Shown here: piece after piece, positions 43,819 to 53,519 of the stretch
How the letters are laid out: every line of letters begins with the position of its first letter
How positions within the stretch are numbered: the first letter of the stretch is position 1
NCBI GenBank assembly: GCA_003480725.1
Contig: QUJQ01000006.1
Coordinates: forward strand, 139,362 to 203,361
DNA from: Clostridiaceae bacterium AM27-36LB
Lineage (GTDB): Bacteria; Bacillota; Clostridia; Lachnospirales; Lachnospiraceae
Reading direction: 5' to 3'
DNA length: 64,000 nucleotides
Program-made: the position numbers and the translations under genes
Notes under the pieces: generated by a model
What the model saw: the letters and a program-made list of their open reading frames with translations, nothing else
Database searches by the model: none
What the model was told of the DNA's origin: nothing

Positions 43819-45049
43819 TCTGTCTTTCCTTTTTTATAGTTTCATATAATCGATCAAATGCATCCAGCATCTCTTCTTCGTTATAATATTCTCTGACGCA
43901 TTCCACACAGGTCTCGGCCTTTTCCTCTACTTCCGTCCGGTCTTTCTCCAGACTGTCCAGGCGGCTACACAACGCATCCGCAGACACCTCTCTCACAATC
44001 CAGCCGCCTTCTATGCCAATAACCTCCGGCATCACACAAATATTAAATGCCACAACTGGAGTACCTGATGCCATTGCTTCAATATTTACCAGGCCAAAAG
44101 TCTCATATACGGAAGGATTCAGCAACACATCTGCCATAGAAAAGAATTCATTCATCTTTTCCTGCTCTTTGATATATCCAAAATTCCTGATCTCGAATTT
44201 TTTGCTGGCTTCATTCAATTCATCCGAACATTTTCCAGCAATCAACAACATATATTTTTCCGGATCCAGCTGTTCCAGCACTTCTTTCAGATAGTTCATC
44301 CCTTTTTGTGGAATCTTCATATCTGCAGCTACAAAAGCTAATACAAACTTTTCTGTGACGCAGTCATACTTTTCTCTGATTATCTGTTTGTCCAATGGTT
44401 TCCACTGATCAATGTTCAGACTATTATAAATAACCGTACATTTTTCATTCTTCAGGTAAGATTCCTTCACCTGATCCTTCATCCACTCAGACGGAACTGT
44501 AAAATGAATCCCTTTTCTGCATAAATACTGCTGTTTATATTCAAACAGTTTTTTACACACATCTCTGCGAAGTCTCGGATAGTTTTCCAGATGTTCACAT
44601 GCAGTACAGCCCATCTTCCAGCGGTCATCACAGCCAAATGGGAATGCACAATGACCGGTAAGTGCCCAAAAATCATGCAGTGTCCACACTACAGGACACC
44701 ATTCTGTCAGTTTTCCAATATCTCTGATTCCCAGAAAACTATCATGAGGATTATTCAGATGGATCAGATCAATCTTATGCTTCTTCACAAACTGCTCGAT
44801 ATAATTGATAGCATAAGAAATTGTCAGATCCTCGTTTGCTCTGTTCGCAGTCTGAAGCCGCATCAGGACTTTTCCAACTGTGCCATTATATAACACATGC
44901 ACATGTTCATCCTCTACAATTCCGTGCCGGTTATAGCAGACGATTTCATATACGTCATGCCCTCGTTTTTTCATCCCATCGTAAATCTGTCTGGTGACTT
45001 TTTCTGCGCCACCTCCAGAATAGGTTGTATTTAAATATAAAATACGCAT
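43808..45049 (-). CDS. Glycosyltransferase family 4
   Basis: 413 residues. It begins MRILYLNTTYSGGGAEKVTRQI, the G-G-G-A acceptor-side loop, has VVWTLHDFWALTGHC, and the donor domain VLAFVAADMKIPQKGMNYL with LNPSVYETFGLVNIEAMASGTPVV, giving the E-x7-E motif. A Cys-rich stretch (GHCAFPFGCDDRWKMGCTACEHL) is often found in WcaC/AmsK-like GT4 enzymes. Eleven-base overlap with the flippase. No membrane segments. Confidence 0.88.
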   Translation of the reverse strand: MRILYLNTTYSGGGAEKVTRQIYDGMKKRGHDVYEIVCYNRHGIVEDEHVHVLYNGTVGKVLMRLQTANRANEDLTISYAINYIEQFVKKHKIDLIHLNNPHDSFLGIRDIGKLTEWCPVVWTLHDFWALTGHCAFPFGCDDRWKMGCTACEHLENYPRLRRDVCKKLFEYKQQYLCRKGIHFTVPSEWMKDQVKESYLKNEKCTVIYNSLNIDQWKPLDKQIIREKYDCVTEKFVLAFVAADMKIPQKGMNYLKEVLEQLDPEKYMLLIAGKCSDELNEASKKFEIRNFGYIKEQEKMNEFFSMADVLLNPSVYETFGLVNIEAMASGTPVVAFNICVMPEVIGIEGGWIVREVSADALCSRLDSLEKDRTEVEEKAETCVECVREYYNEEEMLDAFDRLYETIKKERQNGR

Positions 45050-45055
45050 GTACTC

Positions 45056-46165
45056 TCAATTCCTCATTCCAAGGATAATATCACAGATATGATCCACTTC
45101 CTCCAAAGGCAAATCTGCATACAATGGCAAAGTCAGCACTCTTCTGGAAATCTCCAGTGCCACCGGTGTCTCACTCACATCATAAGCTCCGTGGAAGCAA
45201 TCATATGTATTAGTCAATGGATAAAAATACTTTCTTGAGAAAATATTCTCCTGTGCCAGTCTGTCATGTACCTCATTTCTGGTAAATCCAAACTGCTTCT
45301 CATGGAAAATTACCGGAAAATACGCATAATTCGACATTACATGCTCCTGTACCGGATTCAGCTGGATTCCCTCCACACCGTTCAGGCGTTCCCGATAACG
45401 TTCCACAACTGCTTTACGCTTCTGAATCTCTGCATCAATATGACGAAGATTGCACAGACCCATGGCTGCCTGAAATTCATTCATCTTGGCATTGGCACCC
45501 ACTCCATCCACGACCTCTTCATTCTTGATACCGAAATTCTTCAGGCGGTACAAAGTTCTACCCAGTTCTTCATCCTTGAAGCAGGCAGCTCCACCCTCAA
45601 TCGTGTGAAATACCTTTGTTGCATGAAAACTAAAGCAGGAGACATCTCCAAATGTTCCTGTTCCCTGACCTTTATATTTCACTCCGAATGTATGCGCTGC
45701 ATCATAGATTACTTTCAAACCATATTTATCCGCAATCTTCTGGATCTTCTCCACATCGCATACATTTCCATATACATGAACCGGCATGATTGCACAGGTT
45801 CTGTCTGTGATCAGACTTTCGATCTTATCTGCATCCATCGTAAAATCATCCGGCCGGATATCACAGAATACCGGTGTCAGCCGATTCCTTACGATTGCAT
45901 GTGTTGTTGAAGCAAATGTAAATGGAGTCGTGATTACTTCTCCCTGCAGATTCAATGCCTGCAGAGATAATTCCAGTGCCATATGACCATTGGTCAATAA
46001 ATCAATATTTTCTACGCCCAAATATTCCTTCAGACCATTCTGAAGAGCTTTATGCTTTTCACCCATATTGGTCAGCCAATGACTGTCCCAGATATCTTTA
46101 ATCTCGTCAATATACTCTTCTATTGGCGGCAAGGAGGATCTGGTAACCAGTATCTTCTTTTCCAT
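45056..46165 (-). CDS. DegT/DnrJ/EryC1/StrS aminotransferase, VioA/FdtB-like
   Basis: 369 residues. It starts KILVTRSSLPPIEEYIDEI, the opening seen in VioA-like enzymes that aminate dTDP-4-keto-6-deoxyglucose. Asp155 in VIYDAAHTFGV and Lys184 in CFSFHATKVFHTIEGGA are the PLP residues. No dTDP-glucose pathway (rmlAB) is visible in the window, so it must be elsewhere if this assignment is right. ATG 46165 has AAAGG upstream; the open frame extends to 46198 without a better site. Confidence 0.87.
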   Translation of the reverse strand: MEKKILVTRSSLPPIEEYIDEIKDIWDSHWLTNMGEKHKALQNGLKEYLGVENIDLLTNGHMALELSLQALNLQGEVITTPFTFASTTHAIVRNRLTPVFCDIRPDDFTMDADKIESLITDRTCAIMPVHVYGNVCDVEKIQKIADKYGLKVIYDAAHTFGVKYKGQGTGTFGDVSCFSFHATKVFHTIEGGAACFKDEELGRTLYRLKNFGIKNEEVVDGVGANAKMNEFQAAMGLCNLRHIDAEIQKRKAVVERYRERLNGVEGIQLNPVQEHVMSNYAYFPVIFHEKQFGFTRNEVHDRLAQENIFSRKYFYPLTNTYDCFHGAYDVSETPVALEISRRVLTLPLYADLPLEEVDHICDIILGMRN

Positions 46166-46178
46166 ATTTTTCGCCTTT

Positions 46179-47417
46179 CTACTTCTTTGCTGCATCATAC
46201 AATTTCATGATATGTGGTAAGTATTTTCTAAAATAGTATTTCAAAATTTTGACTCTGTCTACACGTGCCTGTCTGCAAATATCTGTATCATACTGCCTAT
46301 CCTGTACAGATTCTGCAATAAACTGCAGATGCTGATCATAGTAATATGATGCAGGTTTTCTTTCCAGCCACTTAAACGGCAGCTTCTCCTGTATCTTATC
46401 AACAAGCACCTGTTTCAATGCGTCTTCATAATTCATCTGTGAAGATGTATCGCCCTTAAAAAAGATATTGAACACGGTATATCCAAGAATACCATTAGCC
46501 ATAGCATTATCTGCATCTGACACAATTGTAGGAACTTTTTCCTGAGCTGCACACCTGGCACATCCTGAACCGCCTATTGCCACATCCACTTTTTCAAAAA
46601 AAGACCGTGGAATCGGAACCAGATCTCCCAGACAGGTAAGTACCAGATTGGACGCTTTATCCAGCTTCTGATGTAACCAGTCCATCCGGTCATCCACATT
46701 TCCAACAATCAGCAATTGAATCTGTTTTTCAGGATATTCCAACGCAAAATTTGCAATTCCATCCATGATTGGATCCACGCATGTCTTGTCCGCACGACCG
46801 ATACAACAGATATTCCAATCATATTTCTGAACAGCATCTGTCTTTTTATTTTCAACTGACTGAACCGGTCCCTCATTTGCCGCATCGAAAACATAGGCTT
46901 CGCTGTCATCTACTTTCTTATAGCCATCAAATAATTTACCCATTGACTCTTTATGGATACAAGCCATTTCCCGTCGTCTGTGTTTAAAATCAAAGAAGTC
47001 AAGATACTGATCATAATGCTTCTTCGGTCCGCGGAAGGTCTCATTACAGATAAAGCACATATGCTTTGCCTGTAGTCTGGCTGCAAGTAACTCTCCCCAT
47101 AAAGCCAGCACATCATCCTGAGACTCCACAATGATCTCATCCGCCGGATCCATCGCTCCAATCAGTCTGACCATTCTGTTAAGAACCTGTTCTCTGATTC
47201 TTCTTGGCCATTCTCCCGGCGGCATTCCAAGTTCTGTCATTCCACCTGATAAGTATTTATTCATAGATGTCATAGCACAGGTTCCCTTATTGTCCCCCCA
47301 GAAGAACACCGTCACTTTCCATCCATTTTTTTCCAAATAGGCAGCTTTTCCAGCCACATAATTCTGCATTCCACCTATGGGATGAATATTAGCCGTCAAA
47401 AAAATATATCGTTTCAT
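46179..47417 (-). CDS. Glycosyltransferase, GT-B fold, GT4-like
   Basis: 412 residues. It starts IFLTANIHPIGGMQNYVAGKAAYL, the G-G-M-Q acceptor loop of GT4-like enzymes. The donor half has NICCIGRADKTCVDPIMDGIANF and IQLLIVGNVDD; the usual E-x7-E helix is replaced by VDVAIGGSGCARCAAQEKVPTI, so the catalytic Glu is not obvious. It may be a diverged or specialised member. GGAGAAG precedes the ATG; the stop is 13 bases from the VioA-like gene. Confidence 0.7.
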   Translation of the reverse strand: MKRYIFLTANIHPIGGMQNYVAGKAAYLEKNGWKVTVFFWGDNKGTCAMTSMNKYLSGGMTELGMPPGEWPRRIREQVLNRMVRLIGAMDPADEIIVESQDDVLALWGELLAARLQAKHMCFICNETFRGPKKHYDQYLDFFDFKHRRREMACIHKESMGKLFDGYKKVDDSEAYVFDAANEGPVQSVENKKTDAVQKYDWNICCIGRADKTCVDPIMDGIANFALEYPEKQIQLLIVGNVDDRMDWLHQKLDKASNLVLTCLGDLVPIPRSFFEKVDVAIGGSGCARCAAQEKVPTIVSDADNAMANGILGYTVFNIFFKGDTSSQMNYEDALKQVLVDKIQEKLPFKWLERKPASYYYDQHLQFIAESVQDRQYDTDICRQARVDRVKILKYYFRKYLPHIMKLYDAAKK

Positions 47418-48571
47418 CTTCTTCTCCGCATTTTATGTTTCAGTTTCTTCGTGATCCGATCCAGGCTCCAATTCAGCAGATCACTTCCATTCAGGACACC
47501 ATATCCATACTCCAGCAGACGGATCCTTGTCTCTTTCTCGTCTTCCACTTTTCCCGTCGTCTTCTGTGTATCATACAGGAAAATGCCCTGCCCCGGAACA
47601 TTCTCGTAGATATTCAGTTCCGCCGGTTTCATCTGCAGCCCAAAAGACTTCAGTATCTCATACCCTAATCTACTGCTGCTCAGTACATACCGACGATAAG
47701 CTTGCTTCGGCTTTCTTCCCCACAGATCGCAGGTCAGTTCTTCCTCCGGCACTCCCAGGCACGCTCCAAGTCCTACAGGCTCTCCATAAATATCATATTT
47801 AATGCCCTCTTCAAACTCCGGCATCCGATACTGCTTCTTTCCATAGAACAGCACGGACTGTACAGATGATGCACTGTCTGCAAAATGCTGCCCCGCATCT
47901 CCAAAATTGGTGGTCAGTGAATCATAGCTGTATACAAAATATTTTCCCTGAGCCACAATATAGGTCTGATAGAATTTTGCCCAGGAAGTATCTGGGTAAT
48001 TCTGGATCTGCGGCAGCACATCTCTGTGAAACGGCAAGGTCTGATGTTCTTCATACCATTTTTTAAACCCTGTCCACATACGCCGGTTCCATACCTGTCC
48101 CCAGGACGTTGCAAACTGCTGAAAATAAATATCATAGCCTGTCCGCAATGGAAAGAACGGATACACACTTTCCAGCAATTCTCTCTTGGTGTTCAATGCA
48201 ATCCCGGCAATCTGCGGATGGTCTCCATATTTTTCCAGCGTCTGCATAGCATAGTTATAAAAGTCCGGAGACACATAAATATCATCTTCCAGTATCATAA
48301 CTGTATCATACTTCTCTGTCATATCTCCGCAGGAAATGATGTGCTTGCGCAATCCCAGCCGTTCCGGCCGGTAAATGACCTCTTTTTCTCCATATTTCCA
48401 TTCAAATGCCTCTGCCGTATGCACAACCTCTTCATTTCCGCTGTGGTCAATGCTGACCACCAGACGAATATCCGTATAATCATACTGCGCCCGGCTCAGC
48501 GAATGAAGCACACGTTCCATGGCATCTGCCCGGTTATATCCCACAACAACAATGGTAATCTTTCCCTGCAT
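47414..48571 (-). CDS. Glycosyltransferase, GT-A fold (GT2/GNT-I-like)
   Basis: 385 residues. The N-terminal nucleotide-binding start ITIVVVGYNRADAMERVLHSL leads to MILEDDIYVSPDFYNYAMQTL, where EDD is the metal-binding motif, and SWGQVWNRRMWTGFKKWYEEH. The pattern recalls GNT-I-like bacterial GT-A enzymes. The C-terminal 150 residues look like an added helical domain. It overlaps the next gene by 4 bases. Sugar specificity unknown. Confidence 0.8.
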   Translation of the reverse strand: MQGKITIVVVGYNRADAMERVLHSLSRAQYDYTDIRLVVSIDHSGNEEVVHTAEAFEWKYGEKEVIYRPERLGLRKHIISCGDMTEKYDTVMILEDDIYVSPDFYNYAMQTLEKYGDHPQIAGIALNTKRELLESVYPFFPLRTGYDIYFQQFATSWGQVWNRRMWTGFKKWYEEHQTLPFHRDVLPQIQNYPDTSWAKFYQTYIVAQGKYFVYSYDSLTTNFGDAGQHFADSASSVQSVLFYGKKQYRMPEFEEGIKYDIYGEPVGLGACLGVPEEELTCDLWGRKPKQAYRRYVLSSSRLGYEILKSFGLQMKPAELNIYENVPGQGIFLYDTQKTTGKVEDEKETRIRLLEYGYGVLNGSDLLNWSLDRITKKLKHKMRRRR

Positions 48572-48585
48572 ATATAACTCCCATT

Positions 48586-49887
48586 CTACGGTTCCAGATA
48601 CTGATCCAGAAAAATAGATTTTCCTTTCTTGGACAACCCAAGATCATGTACATACTGAAATTCTATCTCCATTTTTCCATTCTTCTCATATACTTCCCGG
48701 AACTCTTCCTCATCCTTTTCGGAATATCCAGGACCTTTTACGATCTGGAATGTAATCTTTCCGTACTCTTTCTGAACAATTCTCCATTTCAACATATGAC
48801 TATATGCCGTATTCGTAATATAATCTGTGAGAGAAATGCCCTCTTTATCCTTATTATATACAATATCCTGTGTTCGCCCAATCACCCGATTTAATATAAC
48901 AATTCCATTTTTCTTTCCGCCATATTCTACCAGGTCACCAGTCCGATACCGGATAAACGGCATCACATAATTGGAAAAAGATGTTACAACCGCTTCACCA
49001 GTCTCTCCTTCTTTTACATGCTTCCCATTTTTATCCAGCACTTCCATGTAACCATACACCGGCGAACATTTGTATTTGTGTGTATCATCGTATGTGTAAG
49101 CAAACATTCCTGCTTCCGCCTGACCATACTGCATATATACTTTTGTATTAAATGCTCTCTCAATAATCGGTATCTGATAATCCAGAACCATCTCTGAAGT
49201 AAGCTGAATTCCCTTAATTGGGTGCTCCAGTTTAATCCCATGTGCTTCCGCATACTGTGCAAGTCTGAACACTGCGTAAGTATATCCTTTTATATAATCC
49301 GGCTTTACCTTCTTCAGAAATTCAAAATAATATGGAGCAGTCTGATCTGTCAAATATAGGCAGGAGATCATATAATCTCCATATAATTTATTCTTCTCTT
49401 CTCGTTTCACATAATAAATATGATTTTTTACCTTCTTTTCATCCATAACCTTTCCGTTGATCAGGACAATCTGATCTCCGTCCTGATATCCCATCAGATC
49501 CCATAACATCTTCTGATGTGCCGGGTCATGGTTAGGAGTCACCTCAAACGCAAAAGGTTCTCCTGTACTTCCACTTGTCACAGTTTTATCCGTCACAAGA
49601 AACTTTTTATATTTTGATACAAATATATCGGGATTTTTCTGATAATCTCTCTTTGACAATATGGGATATTGACTGATATCTGCATCCTTATCTATCTGAT
49701 ACTTATGATAATATGCCGGAAATGCTTTATATGCATACGACAAAAGCCCTTTCAACATATGATCTGCATCATCTTGAAAGTTCTCATTCTCACAATTTAT
49801 TTTTTTTAACCGTTTTTTAATCCAGGCATCCTGCAAAAAATAATATCCCCAAAAGGGTATTTTCATTATATTTTTTCTAATATGCAT
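48586..49887 (-). CDS. CapK/PaaK-like AMP-binding protein
   Basis: 433 residues. ANL marks: VTSGSTGEPFAFEVTP (P-loop), VYMQYGQAEAGMFAYTYDD (A5 position) and PFIRYRTGDLVEYGG (A7). This is the phenylacetate-CoA-ligase-like group seen in capsule loci as CapK, whose substrate is generally unknown. It lacks a clear A10 lysine. ATG 49887 is used because AAGGA lies 8 bases upstream; ATG 49896 has no space for a site. First gene of the large minus-strand operon running to 23.2 kb. Confidence 0.8.
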   Translation of the reverse strand: MHIRKNIMKIPFWGYYFLQDAWIKKRLKKINCENENFQDDADHMLKGLLSYAYKAFPAYYHKYQIDKDADISQYPILSKRDYQKNPDIFVSKYKKFLVTDKTVTSGSTGEPFAFEVTPNHDPAHQKMLWDLMGYQDGDQIVLINGKVMDEKKVKNHIYYVKREEKNKLYGDYMISCLYLTDQTAPYYFEFLKKVKPDYIKGYTYAVFRLAQYAEAHGIKLEHPIKGIQLTSEMVLDYQIPIIERAFNTKVYMQYGQAEAGMFAYTYDDTHKYKCSPVYGYMEVLDKNGKHVKEGETGEAVVTSFSNYVMPFIRYRTGDLVEYGGKKNGIVILNRVIGRTQDIVYNKDKEGISLTDYITNTAYSHMLKWRIVQKEYGKITFQIVKGPGYSEKDEEEFREVYEKNGKMEIEFQYVHDLGLSKKGKSIFLDQYLEP

Positions 49888-49915
49888 AATTTTCATCCTT
49901 ATATATTTTTTTGCT

Positions 49916-49944
49916 ATTATATTCTATCTACTGTAAAAAAGCAA
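49916..49944 (-). promoter_or_regulatory. Promoter of the main minus-strand operon
   Basis: Minus-strand TTGCTT (49939-49944), 17-base spacer, TATAAT (49916-49921), about 30 bases before the CapK-like ATG. On the other strand TATAAT at 49979-49984 serves the divergent GT11 gene, with no good -35. Confidence 0.6.
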
Positions 49945-50012
49945 ATTTTCCCTTTTCTTTCGCTCTTTTTTGCTTTAATATAATCTCATGATACCCAAAA
50001 GGAGTTTTACTT

Positions 50013-50924
50013 ATGTTAACAGTCACTATATCTGATCAGCTTGGCAATCAGATGTTCGCCTATGCATCTGTCAAAACCATTGCTCAGAACCGCGGAGAAT
50101 TCTTCGGCTTTGTCCGGGCAGAAAATAATCTGATCAATGATACCGATAAACAATATGGCAATGAGATCCATACCATCTTTCCGAATACGAAAGCAGAGTT
50201 CTTAACGGAACTCCCAACAGCGATCACTCATACCTGGGAGGAACCTCCTCTTAAGGAACGCACTGCTAATTATCAGCCATCTGCTCTTACCGTTCCAGAA
50301 AACACCTTGATGAAAGGGCATTTTATTTCCTGCCAGTATTTCTGGAAAAACCGGTCTCAGGTACAGAAATGGTTTTCTTTTCCTGAAGATATGGAACTGG
50401 CTGTGCAAAAAGAACTGGCTGAGCTTCAGACAAAATATCCAGGTCGTCCACTGGTTGCCACCCACTTCCGTGTTGGCCGTGACTATACCCAACAGGGCTT
50501 CCGTCTGGCAGATGACTACTGGTTCCATGCTGCTGATGAAATTCTGAAGCGTTGTAACAATCCTGTTTTCCTGCTCTTTTACGACCATAAGGATGAAAAA
50601 GGCGGTGTTGTCAACAACTTTATGAATAAATATGACTGCGAAGTCTGCCGCGGATCACTGGTTCACGACTTGTGCATGATGTCCAGATGCCACTGGCAGA
50701 TCATCTGTAACAGTTCCTTCTCCATTATGTCAGCTGTGCTGAATGCCAATCAGGATCAGACGATCCTGCGTCCCTCTGTCTATCCGGTAGGACTGGATTT
50801 TCAGAAAGATGACTGCTTTGCAGAAAAATGGATCAGCATTCCTGCCAGACAGGATCCTGCCTCCCGACGGAACTGCCATATTCAGATCCTCAAAGGAAAA
50901 ATCTTAAAACTGATCCGTCATTAG
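50013..50924 (+). CDS. Glycosyltransferase family 11-like (alpha-1,2-fucosyltransferase family)
   Basis: 303 residues. The GT11 N-terminal motif LGNQMFAYASV (10-20) and the C-terminal ICNSSFSIMSAVL (231-243) are clear. The donor-binding HxRRxDY motif is changed to THFRVGRDYTQQ (His151, Arg153, Arg156, Asp157, Tyr158). Classical members add fucose in alpha-1,2 linkage to galactose; no GDP-fucose pathway is seen in the window. It is alone on the plus strand between two minus-strand operons. AAAAGGAG precedes the ATG. Confidence 0.8.
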   Translation: MLTVTISDQLGNQMFAYASVKTIAQNRGEFFGFVRAENNLINDTDKQYGNEIHTIFPNTKAEFLTELPTAITHTWEEPPLKERTANYQPSALTVPENTLMKGHFISCQYFWKNRSQVQKWFSFPEDMELAVQKELAELQTKYPGRPLVATHFRVGRDYTQQGFRLADDYWFHAADEILKRCNNPVFLLFYDHKDEKGGVVNNFMNKYDCEVCRGSLVHDLCMMSRCHWQIICNSSFSIMSAVLNANQDQTILRPSVYPVGLDFQKDDCFAEKWISIPARQDPASRRNCHIQILKGKILKLIRH

Positions 50925-50943
50925 GCTTCGTTAAAGCTTTTTA
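50923..50943 (+). terminator. Candidate terminator of the GT11 gene
   Basis: Stem AGGCTT / AAGCTT (one G-T pair) with loop CGTTA, followed by TTTTTAT. Short, and it overlaps the end of the converging GT2 gene. Confidence 0.45.
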
Positions 50944-51914
50944 TAACAATCGTTCATAAAACAATATAGTCTCACATTGATGAGACACACCAGTACCCGG
51001 AAGCGATTCCAGTTGGTCACCGCTTTTCCCAGCAGGAAACGCTTGTCCAACAGCTTCCGGTACTGCTTCTGATACATTCTCGCGGTCTGCACCATATTCA
51101 GATAACTGTCAAGAATCGCATTCTTCATCCACTTTTTCAGTTCCGGCTCCTGATGCTCCGCCATCTGATCCTGCTCCCGCAACGTCTGAAACAGATCCCT
51201 GATATTCTTTTCTTTATTTTTCTGCGTACTGATGGAATTCTCTCTGACCAGATAATGATACAACCGATCCGGCAGTTCCACTACTTTTCCACACTGCATC
51301 ATAATTCTTGGTGTGAATTCCACATCTTCGTGGAGTATTCCTTCCCGAAATCTCAGGTTCTGCTCATTCAGAAATGCTCTTCGATATGCATAAAGACATG
51401 CCTCTACATTCAGATTCCTGTCTCTAAAATGTTCCAGCAAGTATTGTTTCCCGTTATCTGCACACTGCATCTGTTCCAGTGGCACTCTCCTCATAGGATC
51501 CTGATGAACGCCATCATCTTCCACCCCATCAAAGAATACCGCATCCGCCTCGCCAAATTGATCCAGCGCTTCTGTAATCTTCTTCAATGTGTCCGATTCC
51601 ATCACATCATCTGAATCCACGAACAACACATATTCACCAGTTGCTCTGTCCAGTCCATAATTTCTCGCAGAAGACAGTCCTCCATTCGGCTTGTGAAATG
51701 CTTTGATCTGCTTATGTGCCTCTGCCAGTCGATCACACAACTCACCGCTTTTGTCAGGACTTCCATCATCGATCAGCAGAATCTCCATCTGATCTTTGTA
51801 TTCTTCCTGTGCCAACAGAGAATCCACACATACCTGCAGATATTCTTCCACTTTATAGACTGGCACAATTATCGAAAACTTAGGTTGCTTCACTAATTCC
51901 TCTCTATCTTTCAT
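50931..51914 (-). CDS. Glycosyltransferase family 2 (EpsH/WfgS-like)
   Basis: 327 residues. The GT-A core is FSIIVPVYKVEEYLQVCVDS, LLIDDGSPDKSGELCDRL, NGGLSSARNYGLDRA and LFVDSDDVMESDTLKKI, the full GT2 set with DSDD as metal site, then GILHEDVEFTPRIM. The C-terminal 80 residues are helical. ATG 51914 is used since AAAGGA lies 6 bases before it. The start overlaps the DUF6020-type gene by 11 bases. Last gene of the 58.3-to-50.9 kb operon. Confidence 0.88.
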   Translation of the reverse strand: MKDREELVKQPKFSIIVPVYKVEEYLQVCVDSLLAQEEYKDQMEILLIDDGSPDKSGELCDRLAEAHKQIKAFHKPNGGLSSARNYGLDRATGEYVLFVDSDDVMESDTLKKITEALDQFGEADAVFFDGVEDDGVHQDPMRRVPLEQMQCADNGKQYLLEHFRDRNLNVEACLYAYRRAFLNEQNLRFREGILHEDVEFTPRIMMQCGKVVELPDRLYHYLVRENSISTQKNKEKNIRDLFQTLREQDQMAEHQEPELKKWMKNAILDSYLNMVQTARMYQKQYRKLLDKRFLLGKAVTNWNRFRVLVCLINVRLYCFMNDCYKKL

Positions 51915-53457
51915 ATGCATTCCTTTCACCCAAAATGATCAACAATAATGGGAACGTAATCACTGTATTAAATGAGAAAAATCTGAAATCAGGTCCACAC
52001 AACAACAGTGCCGTTCCAAAATTATACGCAAGCACCGGCAGCCAAAGCAGACTCTTCTTCGGTGTCCTGCCAAATCTGCTTACTCCCACAAACATAAGCA
52101 GCAGAATATAAAATCCAATATGCCAGCACCATGTAAACAGGACTCCTCCATGAATCGACAGATCATATACCCAATCCAAAATCTTCTGTAAAGCTGGCAC
52201 ACCGATAGTCTCATATCCAAATCCGTTATTTTCCTGAATATCTGTGTGGTAGCTCCAAGTCACAAAATTTGCAAATGGTTTCCAGACCACATCAAACAAC
52301 TTTACAACGGCACGATAAGAATAGTAGGGTGATCTCTGAATCGCATGCCAGGTATAAGTCAGTACCTTTTCTGCTCCAACTTCTTCGATCACGTCATTGG
52401 AAATATCATCACCCATCCATTTTGCGCTGTTCCAGTTTCCCTCCTGATAAGTCTGTTCCCACAACTCCTGATCACCAATGCGATACAGAAATTCTCTGCA
52501 GTCTTCATCCAGTTTTTCAGGCTCATTCACAAGAACATTTGCCAGTATCGTCATCGGCACTCCCAGCATCTCCGCTGACACCTGTGAATGACTCTGTACA
52601 TGGATCAACCGATAGAAAGGTCCCTTTATTCCAACAACCAGAACCATGAACAACAACACTGTACCAATACAGAACTTTTTTGCCTTTTTCCAGAAAAAAA
52701 GCACCAAGAAAAATAACATTGGTCCTACTAACAGAATTCCATTATGTCTCATCAACATTGCCATCACAGATGCCGATGCCAGTTCCAGTACATGAGACCA
52801 TTTACACAACCATTCTCCATCCGAGCAAATAATCTCTATCATCTGCGCTGTCAGTACAATTGCAAAGATCGTTAATGCCGTATCTTTCCAGCAAAATGAC
52901 AGAACCATTCCAGATGCAGGCACTGTCAAAGCCAAAAGCAATGCAATGATAACATATTTTCTGCGTATTCCCCAGTGTTTCATCACCATTCCCAGATACA
53001 TTATTGCCAATGAGATCCAAAGCATCTGTACAAAATTCACAAATGCCAGACTATTACAGATTAAAGAAGGCAGTTTCATAAATAATAATGTATGTACAAC
53101 CGGATGCCAGTCCACATAAACACCAGTCTGAACCTGGTACCACTGGTTAAAGCTGTCTATGATAATTCCTCCCGGATAAAAAGCAACATAGTAAACTCCC
53201 AGCAAAATCATCGAAATTCCAAATACAGCAGCACCAAATCTCCAGCTCCATTTTGACGCTTCTGAACGAATTGTGATCCGTATCTTCTTCAAAGCCTCAC
53301 ATGCCACATGAACCAGAATTCCAAATCCAATCAGCCGAAGAGGAGCACTCCATGACCATGGATAAGATAACGTATAAAAATAACTGATCAAATACAAGTA
53401 TAGGGTCAATATACATTTTCCCAGCAAATCTAACCATTTGTTCTCTACTGTTATCAT
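51904..53457 (-). CDS. DUF6020-type polytopic membrane protein, GT-C-like
   Basis: 517 residues with about twelve hydrophobic segments. Conserved-looking marks are FYPGGIIIDSFNQWYQ (Asp in the first outer loop), VDWHPVVHTLLFMKLPSL and the LSFCWKDTALTIFAIVL segment, which recall proteins labelled DUF6020. The combination of D-x-x-x-Q and W-H-P is GT-C-like. It probably transfers a sugar at the outer face. ATG 53457 follows a GGAGGAG site; an upstream GTG overlaps it. Confidence 0.66.
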   Translation of the reverse strand: MITVENKWLDLLGKCILTLYLYLISYFYTLSYPWSWSAPLRLIGFGILVHVACEALKKIRITIRSEASKWSWRFGAAVFGISMILLGVYYVAFYPGGIIIDSFNQWYQVQTGVYVDWHPVVHTLLFMKLPSLICNSLAFVNFVQMLWISLAIMYLGMVMKHWGIRRKYVIIALLLALTVPASGMVLSFCWKDTALTIFAIVLTAQMIEIICSDGEWLCKWSHVLELASASVMAMLMRHNGILLVGPMLFFLVLFFWKKAKKFCIGTVLLFMVLVVGIKGPFYRLIHVQSHSQVSAEMLGVPMTILANVLVNEPEKLDEDCREFLYRIGDQELWEQTYQEGNWNSAKWMGDDISNDVIEEVGAEKVLTYTWHAIQRSPYYSYRAVVKLFDVVWKPFANFVTWSYHTDIQENNGFGYETIGVPALQKILDWVYDLSIHGGVLFTWCWHIGFYILLLMFVGVSRFGRTPKKSLLWLPVLAYNFGTALLLCGPDFRFFSFNTVITFPLLLIILGERNAYER

Positions 53458-53519
53458 GCAATTATTCTCCTCCACTAATCAATGCTATTCGTTCCTCTAT
53501 TTTCTATACAGCAAACTTT

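Noticed and set aside
45056-46165. Naming the aminotransferase vioA
   Set aside because: The opening motif fits, but dTDP-sugar genes are not in the window and related FdtB/QdtB enzymes share the pattern, so no symbol is given.
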